A stretch of 64,000 nucleotides of DNA. Origin: Persicaria tinctoria (taxonomy: Eukaryota; Streptophyta; Magnoliopsida; Caryophyllales; Polygonaceae). Positions 51,661 to 62,020 of this stretch are shown piece by piece. The stretch lies in the NCBI GenBank assembly GCA_037127255.1, contig JBANSL010000020.1:49761098-49825097 (forward strand). Direction: 5' to 3'. Every line of letters begins with the position of its first letter. Within the stretch, counting starts at the first letter, position 1. The translations under genes were made by a program, and so were the position numbers. Under the pieces are notes generated by a model that saw only the letters and a list, made by a program, of their open reading frames with translations, was not told the DNA's origin and did no database searches.

Positions 51661-53294
51661 ATGGTTTTTAGGATCGAGATCCTAATGTAGGATCGATGTA
51701 AGGGTCTAGGATTGGATCGTAGGATCGGATCGTAGAATCGTAAGATCCTAGCAAAAAGTGAAAATCAAATATAAATAAGTCATACCAAACAAATACCTTA
51801 ATTTTTAAACAAAACTAGTCATTTTATCCTTTAAATAAACTAAGTAACTAACATATGCCAATAATAACTCATTAGCATGCATAATATGTCAAAAGGTATA
51901 ATATGATACTTAAAATGATTAAATAAGTCACTTAACATCCATAAACCAAACTAAAAATGGTCTAAGAAATAGTTTTCATTATTTTTGCAACTGTTACACT
52001 TTTATTTTAGCCTCAGTCGAGGTGGCTCACTGGTGGTGAGTAAGGGGGGATGTCAAGAGGTCTCGGGTTCGATCCCTACCTCCGCCCCTTTCCTTGGATT
52101 AAAAGTCTAAGGTTTGCCTTGCTCCTTTCCAATGTGTCGAGTCTATCGGCGCAAGCCGGTTTACCTGGTGCGTGGCTCTTACCGGTTGGGTCATGTGCCC
52201 GGGGTTTGCCACCAAATGTGGGTTCCTCATCATAAAAAAAAATGGTCTAAGAAACAAGATTAACAAAAAATGAAACCCCAAATCACATTATTGTTTCTGG
52301 TATGCCATATGTGATAGGTGCCGAGTTCTAACACTACTTAGTAGACATTAGAAATTCCTCTTCCCATCTCTAGTTTGTAATGTCATCATAAACAATTTCA
52401 GCATCTATCTCAAGAAAATCATCAACATCAACACCCTCTTCACAATCATTTATCTCTATAGTTTCATCTTCACTACAAGTTATTATAGGTTCACCACTAC
52501 CACCACCCACACAACTTCCATTGGTTGATTCATGGGTGCCACGTACTTTCAACATTATCACCTATGCAAATTCAAATAAGGAAAACATAAATACATAAAT
52601 ACTTATATATTGTAAATTTGTAAGTTTAAATAAACATAAAGGAGAAATGAGAAAGAGTATATAGAAGCTAGTGATTACGTCTTCGGTGCATAAGGCTTTC
52701 CCAATGATAGCTTTTCACTCCTCCTTTGTGAGGGGTGCAAGATCTTCACTAGCCCCATCGGTAATCTACTCATCATCCGAGGATATGTCCTCTACTCCAA
52801 GTTCAAATTGTATGACTTGTTTTCTGTTGTTTCTTATTCTTTAATTTCATATTGTGCATCCTTGTCGTCGCACTGTGAGGATGCTAGCTGTCGGCTGCCA
52901 CCATGAATCACCACCGCGGAGTGCACTGTGGTTGCCGAATTGTTAAAATTTGCCTCTCAAGCTTGAGAGTTCAGGCTTCACCGCTTCATCGATTTAGGGA
53001 TTTTAGGGTTTAATTTCCCCCAAAAATTAAAACACAGTTAAAAAAAAAAAAATGGGCCTAATTTCATCAAAATAACGACATGGGCTTTGTGGACTAAAAT
53101 TTGGATGGGCCTAATTTCATCAAAACCTGAAATTACTAGGATCGTTAGGATCGTAAGATCCTAACGATCCTAACCGATCCTAGCCGATCCCACTCCGATT
53201 CTAGTATAAACGAGTATGTACAACCGATCCGGATCAAAACTATTCATAGGATCGTTAGGATCGTACGATCCGGATCACAATCCTAATAACCATA
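51661..53294. mobile_element. GGATCG-rich DNA transposon with 9-bp duplication (Mutator-like) inside viral RNase H
   Basis: Exact 9-bp target duplication CTCCTAAAC. Ends ATGGTTTTTAGGATC and (inverted) TATGGTTATTAGGAT. Both subterminal regions are packed with GGATCG/CGATCC words (51670-51745; 53135-53280). The interior holds a SINE (51970-52241) and a minus-strand acidic frame (52561-52370) that I cannot assign. Viral reading continues across the element once it is set aside, which dates it after the viral integration. Confidence 0.85.
51970..52241 (+). mobile_element. tRNA-derived SINE with 13-bp target duplication
   Basis: Has a polymerase III A-box-like GTGGCTCACTGG (52021-52032) and B box GGTTCGATCCC (52066-52076). 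It ends TTCCTCATCATAAAAAAAA. Flanked by ATGGTCTAAGAAA at 51957-51969 and 52242-52254. About 50 bp of sequence precedes the tRNA-like part. It lies inside the GGATCG-rich transposon. Confidence 0.88.
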
Positions 53295-53551
53295 CTCCTA
53301 AACCTTTTACAGTCAGAACAGATTGTAAAGGAATATTGGGTTTCGTAAATAATAATCTTGATAATATGAAAGCACATGTGAGACTCCTGCGTTGGCAATT
53401 AGCCCTTAATCAATTCACTTTTACCATTGAACATGTGCAGAGATTGAAAAATTCTCTAGCTGACAGCTTAACGAGAGGGTTAGCTGATGAATCAGAGAAA
53501 TCAAACTCGGTGGGGAAATCCGCATTGGGTGTTCCACCCATGCAATGTTAA
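53295..53551 (+). pseudogene. Pararetroviral RNase H, second part
   Basis: Continues from 51660: R-T-D-C-K-G, then L-R-W-Q-L-A-L, then L-A-D-S-L-T-R, the RNase H end typical of caulimovirids. It stops at TAA 53549-53551 and overlaps the next ORF by 65 bp. Confidence 0.82.
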
Positions 53552-54629
53552 TCTCTTAGGAGAAATACGAAGATACCATGGATGGGTTTCCCCTCCAAGT
53601 TTTCATATTTCTGTTGATTTTGGAAGATTTACGGAACATAGATTTCGTCGTGGACTCTTACAAACGAGACACAGAGCGGTTATAAGAATGTTAATCCTCC
53701 TAGAGATAATAATAAAAGTTCTCCAGCTACCTATTGAAATCCAGGAAGACATCTATAGAAGATGGAGAATGAAAGATTTCGAAAACTTCTGCTGGATGGT
53801 AACTTTGAGAGATCACGACACTCCAGCAAGGATGAGAGAATGGTGTAACCATTTTTGTGTAAACAATGGCACCGGATTAGGTGGGATATCATTATCCATA
53901 GTGCCAGACGAAGATGCAGACTACTTAAAATCATGGAAATATGGAATGTGTAATGGACTCTACAATTACAAGCGACCATGGCCAAAAGAAGAGGAACAAA
54001 GCGTCTTGTACAAGTACTTCACTAAATTCCAGAAGGAGGTCTTCCTCAGAGCAGCAAAGTTTGAGAAGATAGAGGATATAAATTGTTGTCGTGTTATCAG
54101 TGCCTACATGGATGTTAACCAGGGAAAAACCCGGTTACCCCATTACTTAATCTTCCTACTATTAAGTGAAGACTACTGGTACGTGAAATATCCAGTAGTG
54201 GAGAAAAGAATCGACGTAGTAAGGTATTCGTGGGAGGCAAGTGCAAAAGGATTCTTTTACATCTACTATAACATCACCAAGTATAGACACACTGACCGTG
54301 GGATATTCAAAGTTGGAAATACAACCTTCATCGTAACCCCACAACTCAAGCCATTAATGTAGCAAGCCATAAACAAGTCTGAATCCATCGAGCTCTACTT
54401 AGCAGAAATAGAAGCCGGTCACTTTTTAGATAAAAGAGGACACGAGAGAATGATCGATTTACTGATTGCATGGGATCGAGAATACACGAAAGGATTAATG
54501 CTTGATCTCGATTTAGACAATGATCAAGATCTAGAGTTTGATAATACTCTAGATCTAGTTCAAGATTACAATGATGATGAACTAGAAGCCAATATGGGAA
54601 ACGAAGGGGTCCAGAACCTAGACGACTGA
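53487..54629 (+). pseudogene. Downstream pararetroviral ORF of unknown function, one in-frame stop
   Basis: Open from ATG 53487 to TAG 54360-54362 (291 codons), and the same frame then continues for 88 more codons to TGA 54627-54629 with an acidic Asp/Leu-rich tail, so the TAG looks like a late mutation. It overlaps the end of RNase H in another frame. Its position matches the transactivator/viroplasmin-type ORF of caulimovirids or the extra ORF of some endogenous ones. I see no motif that decides this. It is the best-preserved viral frame here. Confidence 0.6.
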
Positions 54630-55704
54630 AAGTCATCATCAAGCACCAACACCATAATTGTACCTTTGCTTTTACTGTTCAGCATGTGAGTCGAGTCAGC
54701 ACTGTGTGCTTTTATTGTTTTCTGAGTGCGTAGGGGCCCGTCTATCGGCCATTTGTAAAAGAGACGTTGGAAGGCATACAATGCTCTCTACTCAGCTCTA
54801 TGAATAGAGCCATTCTCAGACTTCTCAAGACACCGAATTCCAGAGAGAGAAAAACCATAGGAGAAGAGAAAGAGAGTCTTGCAAATCAGAAAGAGAAGAA
54901 GAAGCGTTTTGAATTTGAGTAGATTGGTGTTTCCATCACTCTAAGGTTCAAAACCCTTCAATGGATCTTCTGATATGAGTGTTAAGTGTGTTTAGTTTCT
55001 AAATTAAGAGTGCCTGTGTGTTATAATATTTCTCAGATTCAATAAAGTTTATTTTTAAGAAAGGGAAAGCTACTTAATTGAACACTATGTTCTGAATATT
55101 TTGTTTTCTTGATTCTAATCCCTTCACCCTCTCAAAATCAAAACCAAAAGATAGAGACTACGGTCTGAGGTAGGAAACGAAACAGATATGTGCTCAATCT
55201 GAACTAAGGGAGGCCTGGTTGAATATTAGCCACCTCTAGAAAGTCGGAAGCTAAGGAACGCCGGTGGTTCAGAGTAACTACGTTCAGGTATGGGTCAAAC
55301 CTCTTTAGCTTGAAGTTTTAGTTGCAGAGCGTGGTGGGCTTAAAACCACAGAAAACATAGTATTCATAATATAGTTAGTAGATCGATTATGGTAGTTAGT
55401 ACCACCAAAAGTCATTTACAAGTATTCTATATTGCATCTTGAGCAATATTGTCAAAAACTAGAAAGTTAATTAAAGACCAAGTTCGTAATTTAGTATAAA
55501 GTACGGATACCTTTTGAAAAATCAAAAGCAAAAAGCTAAAATCTTTGAATATTTTGATAAATAGTTTAAAAGCTTGAATATTGTGGTAATTATTTTAGAA
55601 AGCTTGAATATTTTGAAAGAAATTTCAACTTCTTAATCATCAAAAGAGTAATTTTGTAAAACAAACACCAAAATATATAAAATGACATCCCTTTATTAAC
55701 AAAA
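54630..55704 (+). other. Probable viral intergenic region and host spacer
   Basis: After the last viral ORF: GCTCTATGAATAGAGCC (small palindrome) at about 54796, a purine-rich leader (54840-54905) and AATAAA at about 55039-55044. This resembles a promoter-leader-polyadenylation region, but no clear TATA box or tRNA primer site was found. The viral right edge is not resolved. Confidence 0.4.
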
Positions 55705-55724
55705 TTTACTCTCTAAAATGACAT

Positions 55725-55850
55725 CCCTTTATAGAGTATTTTGTATTTTTATGACGGTTTCCGTCTTTCGACTTGTCGGCCTTCGAGGTCCAGGTTGTCT
55801 GGCCTCGAATTATTTCCTAAAAAAAAAAGAAAAAAGAAAGAAAGAAAAGA
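55725..55850 (+). mobile_element. Short retroposed LINE tail
   Basis: Flanked by imperfect 20-bp repeats (55705-55724; 55851-55870; two mismatches). The body has GACGGTTTCCGTC ... TTCGACTTGTCGGCCTTCGAG ... CTCGAATTATTTCCTAA and an A/G-rich tail, matching the end of the retroposon at 10941-12569. Confidence 0.8.
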
Positions 55851-56104
55851 TTCACTCTATAAAATGACATATTTTACTTAACGGGTGAAGTATCCATTAA
55901 CTTACCCACACACTCAAAAGTGAAAACTCTTCTTTAGAAATGTCTAAAAGTTATTTAGATATTGAAAGTCTATTTTCTTATGGGAGCTATTATACGCACA
56001 GCACACGATCATTTATCGGCTTTCAGTGTCGGCAATCTTTTTTCTATTGAAAAATCCCTTTAGTCCTAATCTTCGATCCATCTATCTCTTATCTATATAT
56101 CATA

Positions 56105-56245
56105 TACTTCTGACTTTATTATATATTTGTTAAGAAGTTAAAAACTCTATAAAATGTTGATTTTTTTTATTAATTCTTAGTAGAATTTTTAGCTTCTTAA
56201 AATACATATAATAAAGTCAAACGACCTATATTTTAAGACGAATGA
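56105..56245. mobile_element. Degenerate Stowaway-like inverted repeat
   Basis: TGACTTTATTATATATTTGTTAAGAAG at the left is mirrored by CTTCTTAAAATACATATAATAAAGTCA at the right; the outer ends are decayed. Confidence 0.65.
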
Positions 56246-56368
56246 AGTATGACAAAAGAGAGTTCGCATTAATTTTTTTTATTAATCAAGATAATATAAA
56301 AATATATGTTCATGATAAGCTTTTACCAATTTTTTTTACATGGTCCAACTTAATCAGTATATCAATAC

Positions 56369-57064
56369 TAGACCTGAGCATGGGCTGGGACGGGCGGGCT
56401 TTGGCCGGGTCTCGACTAAAATTTCAGCCCATTACACCGGGTCGGGCTTGGACCAGACTCAATATTTGGGCCTAGTGCCTTGTCCAAGCCCACCCTCTTT
56501 GCCGAGTTGGGTCGCCCACCGAACCAAGCGGGCCTAGCATCTCAAATTTGTTTTCTCTCTGAAATTAAACTAAAAAAAAGTGGCAAATCACAACATCGTA
56601 TAAATACTTTCAAATGCGAGGCAAATCGATCTGGACAATATTAGCTTACTAACAAATGCAAATCAACATTATAGTGTACCAATACTTTCAAGAGGCACTC
56701 GGGCTATACAAGAGAGAGCATTTAGGGTTTTTATTTCTCAATTGGATTTGATTTTGAAGATGAGAGCATTTCTGATTGAGAATAGTTAGCACTTAGCAGT
56801 AGTATGACACTGGTAATATAGTTATAAATTATAGAAATTATGCATATATTTTTACAATAGTCTATAACTTTTAGTATAATTATAATTATATATAATATTA
56901 TTATAAAACCGGGTCGGACCTGTCGGCCCGCTTGGGCTTCACCCTCTGTCCAAGCCCGACCCTTTAGGCCTACCGGACCAAGCCAGTCGGGCCACATGGG
57001 TCAACTACTCTGTCCAAACCCGCATATTTTTTCGGACGGATTGACCCATATTTGCTCAAGTCTA
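56369..57064. mobile_element. hAT-type element, GGGC-rich arms
   Basis: Ends TAGACCTGAGCA and (inverted) TAGACTTGAGCA. Exact 8-bp target duplication ATCAATAC (56361-56368; 57065-57072). Arms carry CCAAGCCCGACC-type words. No transposase. Confidence 0.92.
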
Positions 57065-57180
57065 ATCAATACATAATTACGATAATGAAATTTTATTGAT
57101 ATATTTGATGTTACTCGATTTCATTAGATATAGAAATATTATATTATATATCTTTCATTTGCATCCAATTGATAGGTATT

Positions 57181-57560
57181 GATCAAAATACCAAATTGTT
57201 ATTAAAGCTAACAACGTTGGACATTTAGATATTTAAAAAAAATTCGGTATCATATTTGTATTTAAAACTGCACCGATGGATAAATTGATATTTTTTCTAG
57301 TCGGAATTTCGGTTTTCATGCGCGTGGCTCCTAGGCATATATTGAACCCTTTTTGTTTAGCTTCGCTTTCTTTCACCCAATAAAAGATCTGAATCCCTAT
57401 TAAATCGGAGAGTTACGCGCATGAAAACCGAAATTTCATCCAGAAAAACTACCAATTTGTCCATCGGTGCTGTTTTAAATACCAATTTGGCATTGAAGTC
57501 TTTTTAAATACCAAAATGTCCAATCTCGTCAGTTTTAAATACCAATTTGGTATTTTGGCC
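57181..57560. mobile_element. Inverted-repeat element (about 150-bp arms)
   Basis: GATCAAAATACCAAATTG at the left is mirrored by CAATTTGGTATTTTGGCC at the right, and similarity continues through GCACCGATGGA and AAATTTCGGTTTTCATGCGC to a loop of about 85 bp. A possible 3-bp ATT duplication flanks it, which would suggest a Harbinger-type MITE. Confidence 0.8.
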
Positions 57561-57846
57561 ATTAAATTATCGATTAGTATATGAAAAAAAATATAGAAAA
57601 TCAATCTTTTTGATTCAATTAATTATTAACGATTACATTAATTCACATCTTAGATTTTTTTTTTAGGATAAATAATTAATCCAATAATGTAATATTTAAG
57701 CAATCATTTTTCATTTCAGAAACCAAGGTAGTTTTCGATTAAGGAATAAAAAATATATATAAAAAATATATTTTTTATAATTTCATAGTTACTATTAATA
57801 AGTAAGAACTTGTTAAAAAAAATTATAAAAAGATGGATATTTTCTA

Positions 57847-58083
57847 CTCCCTCCGTTCCAAAATACATGGTCTTTTACTTTTCGGCACACTTTTTAAGGA
57901 AAGAAAAACTCTATGAAATATCATATTTTTAAATTAATTTTTTTATATAATTACATACTTATCAATAATAAGTATCAAATAGTAAAAAAAATTTATTAAA
58001 AATATTATTTTATAGAGTTTTTCGCTCCTTAATTAAAAAACGTGTCAAAAAATAAAAGACCGTCTATTTTGGAACGGAGAGAA
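57847..58083. mobile_element. Stowaway-like MITE
   Basis: TA duplication (57845-57846; 58084-58085); CTCCCTCCGTTCCAAAATA at the left is mirrored by TATTTTGGAACGGAGAGAA at the right. Confidence 0.88.
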
Positions 58084-58085
58084 TA

Positions 58086-60077
58086 TAGCTTTGATAATTT
58101 TAAAAAAGCGTGTATGAATAGCAAACGACGTGTGTTTGCCTAATGGATTGAGTATTGAGCAGCTTTACGAAGGTTAAAGTACTAATCAGACTATCATCAT
58201 AACACTAATTAATCACAATAAGATAACGTAAAAGATTGGCTAGCTAGTCTACGACTCTACTATATATGCAAACTGTAATAAATTAACAACTTAATTAAAT
58301 ACTCCGTTGGGGAAAAAAGGAGGCTTATATTAATATTTTTGTCTTAAAAGAATAAAAGATGTACTCTCATACTATAATCAACCGTACGATAATAGCTGAG
58401 GTGAGCGGCTGAGCTATTTAGCCGAGATAGGAGTGAGTGGAGGCAGAGTGAGGGTTAAAGAGCCAAAACGCGGTCGTTTGGAAGCCACCTGGGTCGACGT
58501 AGGGCAGTAGAGGCCCAAGTTGAGCTGTCGTTGTCCCCTGCCCTTTTTAAACTGGAGTAGTAAAAAGGAAAAAAAACATAGAAAATGAAATACGTAGTGG
58601 TATAGTCCGTGTGGGGCAGTGGCGTATAAATAAATGCAGCAAGTAGGGGAAGGGATGGGACAGGGACAGGGAGAGGTAAGAACTTGCTGTAAACGGCAAA
58701 CCAGACGGCGACGTCTTTCCTAACCGGAAGACCGTTAGTCAACTTCAACTATCCTCATTCCTCTCTACGTCTTTAACCGTTTTACCAACGGTTAAAATCC
58801 ACACATTTTTCCAGCCACCGTTTTTTTACCACTTTTGAGATCCCTTTTTTTAATGTTTTTTGTTTTTGACAGGTGGGGAAAACCACTTGTGAATTGTGAA
58901 ACTCTTTTGTCGATGGCGTCGGGCCTCAGCCTTCCTCATATTATATTACGGAGTATATTTTTATTTGGATCATATATGCCACGTTTAGGAGACTTTTTTT
59001 TTTTTTTTTAAATACTCAATATGAATTGGTATAGGTGAATGTGCAATTAGGGCTGTTATATGAATTTAATCATTTTAGCCGTACTCAGTTCAAGCTAATT
59101 CACTTACTTAAACAAGCTGAGCTTGAACAGAATATTGATCTTCAGATTACGAGACCAGCTAATTGATTGCAAATGGAAGTCAGGAAGTGAAGATTAATCA
59201 AGGATACGAATACGATCGCAAGATGGTTTCTCTATAATTTTCCTTTTGATTATTAGCGGTTTAATTAGTTTTCGCCGATGCAGCGCTTTTTGTCTGGATG
59301 TTGGCTGTTGATACTTGATAGTTTCCTTAGTACAGTATCATTACATGTACATTATCTCACAAGTCACAACTTGAGGAAAAAATTCTTTCACCCGGTTCGA
59401 TACACCGAAGCCAATCTACGTCCAGACCGGACCCGTTGATGGAGTTGAGGTGCCTCTTTGAGACTTTGACGATTAGGCGAATTAACCTTTAGAGCATGTC
59501 ATGACTCCTATATACATGTATGCCTTCGCACGTGTATAACATGCCTATATGGCTATGTGCATATATAGTAGCCCAAGACCTTATTTGGTGCCCGGTGTAG
59601 GGCATATTTGGTTAACCACCTGTGTTGGCCCAGTAGGGGTCGAGATGGGATGGTTCAAGGGACCATAACTCATTGCGGCAGTTATATACGCCGAGTAGCT
59701 CAAACTGAGCCAAACTTGGCTTAGGTTTAACGTAAAATCGATCATTTTATAAAGGAATTGAGTATAAGCACATGTTTAAGCTCAATTCAAAATGAGGTTC
59801 GATTTGACTCAAGTCTAAATAATTCGAGTTCCGTAAAATTTACAAAGTTTTCTCTAAATTACTATGTCAATAGCAAGTAGAATTGCTCTAAGCTCGAAAA
59901 AAGTTCGGCTTAAGCTTGTTCATATATATGCTAAACCAGCCAAACATGATTATTTTATAACTTAATTGCATCCAAATTTAGGCTCAGCTCTACCTCCCGT
60001 AGCTTAAACGAATTGAATATGAACAATCAATACTCAACTTCACAGCTTGTTTGGAGCGAATTTGAACCCTAACCACC
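58086..60077. other. Spacer, nothing recognised
   Basis: AT-rich with a GC-moderate patch at 58380-58760 without a recognisable coding frame. Confidence 0.4.
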
Positions 60078-60085
60078 ATCAGGAT

Positions 60086-60721
60086 TAGGGGTGTGCATGA
60101 TTCGGCCCAAACCGAATTTTTGGGCCGAACCAACACAAACCGAACCGAACCTAACCTAACCTAACCGAACCGAAGTTTTTCGGTTCGGCTTTCGGTCCGA
60201 GAATTTTCATTTTTCGGTTTCGGTTCGGTTTGTGTTAAACCGATTTTTTTTAATATTCCACTATATATATTTATACAATACTTTTTATACACTACATAAA
60301 TACAATATACATATATTGGTATACTTTATATATACATATATACGCTATACATATACTTTATATAAAGTGTATATACATATATACACTATACAGTGTATAT
60401 ACACATATTTTTTTTTGTGTGTGTAGTGTGTAGTGTGTATAAATACACATATATACCGTGCATATACACACATATATACGCTAATACATATATTTTTTGT
60501 ATGCTCGGTTTGTGTTAAATCGAATTTTTTTAAGAGAATTTTTTTTAAATTTTTTTTTACGAAAATTCGGTTCAACTGTGTTAAAACCGAACCGAGCACA
60601 AACCAAACCGACAAATAACCGAACCGAACCTAATGCTTTCGGTTCGGCTTTCGGTTTTGAAATTTTGAGATTTTCGGTTTTGGTTCGGTTCGGCTAGGTT
60701 TTGGGCCGATGCACACCCCTA
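60086..60721. mobile_element. hAT-type MITE with CGGTTCGG-rich arms and TA-rich core
   Basis: Ends TAGGGGTGTGCATGATTCGG and (inverted) TAGGGGTGTGCATCGGCCCA. Exact 8-bp target duplication ATCAGGAT (60078-60085; 60722-60729). Arms are degenerate AACCGAACCGAACC repeats; the core (60230-60500) alternates TATACATATATA-like tracts. Confidence 0.95.
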
Positions 60722-60729
60722 ATCAGGAT

Positions 60730-62020
60730 CCCTAGGAACTGTCATTTCGAACGCATCAATGGTTTCAGCGTTTTTAGCCATCTCTGGGTAAGAGTAGACC
60801 AGTCTGAACCAAAGCCACAGCCTAACTAGCATTGTGTCAGATCAAACTCGATCGGGATGATGCAGTTTCAATCTAGACCAGTCATAAAATTGGATAAATA
60901 TTCTGTTCCAATTCACTCAAGGAATTTTTTTTAATTTTTATCTTGGACTGAAGTACGTGAACCAAACTTAATATATATAGTTAATACCCCAAGCCAGACT
61001 AGATGATTATAAAGCTATGGCAAGTAAAGCATACCATAACATGGCTAAACAGTAGTCGATCGAGGTTCTCAGCTTGGACCTCCCAGCTCAAACCTCTTAT
61101 ACACAGTACATTTTTGGGTAAGATTCAATAAAGGTCAGGATTGGGGTGTTCAGATTGGGTAATATTGGGATCGGGCTTAAAGGAGGAAGCGAAAGGCCCG
61201 AGAATTAAGTTCATTGTTGAGTATATCTGCAACGAAAGGGGTGAGTCTCAAGGAGGATGTGACCTTGTTAGAAAGATGAAGGTACGTACGGTGCGGAGGG
61301 AGAGGAGATGCAAGTAATGAATGATTCAGGAACACGTACATGAACTTCTAACAGGATGCGACGGCAACAGAAGAAAATACTTGAAACAATGGTGGCATAT
61401 TGCAGACTCCCAACACGGACTTCTCGATCACTCAAAAGATTGTGTGTTGCAAAACATGGTTAGAAATCAATACAACACATCATCATTCAAATAAAAAATG
61501 GTACTCATCAACAAAGCTATCAATAATAATAGCATTGCAAGCTCCTCATGCGGCACATTCAGATTTCTTATTCTTACATCGATCTTCACCAAAGTTACGC
61601 GCTCAGTTGATTGCAAATGGGAGCTGGGAGATAAAGATTAATCAGGATACTAAACCAAGTGCCAACTCCGTTACAAGATGGTTTTCGGGCGATGGGCTAC
61701 CCAACAAAACACCACCATACTCTTACCATTAGAGTAAAAGGTCATTGGTTGTCTCTTGCCAGTTGATAGTTTCCTTAATATCAATGCTTACCGAGTTCGT
61801 TTGGGAAATTTCAATGGAGCTCCCAAAAACCATAGTCACATGCATATTGATTTTTCCTGAATCATTTGAGTAGGAGCTTTGATATCTTCACACCACCAGA
61901 TTTTTTAAAATTTCAAGAAAAAGATTCTACATCAGTTGTTATTTAGTTACTAAAAATGAACTATGATGACATGAAAGTTAAACCTTCCAGAGTTCCAGTT
62001 CTCCCTCTTGGAGTTGTATT
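60730..62020. other. Spacer, nothing recognised
   Basis: A 110-codon plus-strand frame (61400-61732) has no recognisable domain or supporting signal. Confidence 0.4.

Larger units (their letters stand above)
45687..54629 (+). other. Endogenous plant pararetrovirus (Caulimoviridae), degenerate, with two nested insertions
   Basis: In order: capsid region with a Cys-His zinc finger, movement protein, aspartic protease, reverse transcriptase, RNase H, then a separate ORF. Without the insertions at 47940-49378 and 51661-53294 the viral part is about 5.9 kb. The order capsid before movement protein, with a downstream ORF, resembles the cavemovirus/solendovirus plan more than a caulimovirus or badnavirus, but I cannot fix the genus by eye. 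Stops and frameshifts occur throughout, so this is an old integrated relic and not an infectious genome. Confidence 0.85.

Noticed and set aside
60230..60600. Open frames in TATACATATA tracts
   Set aside because: Microsatellite-like core of a hAT MITE, not coding.
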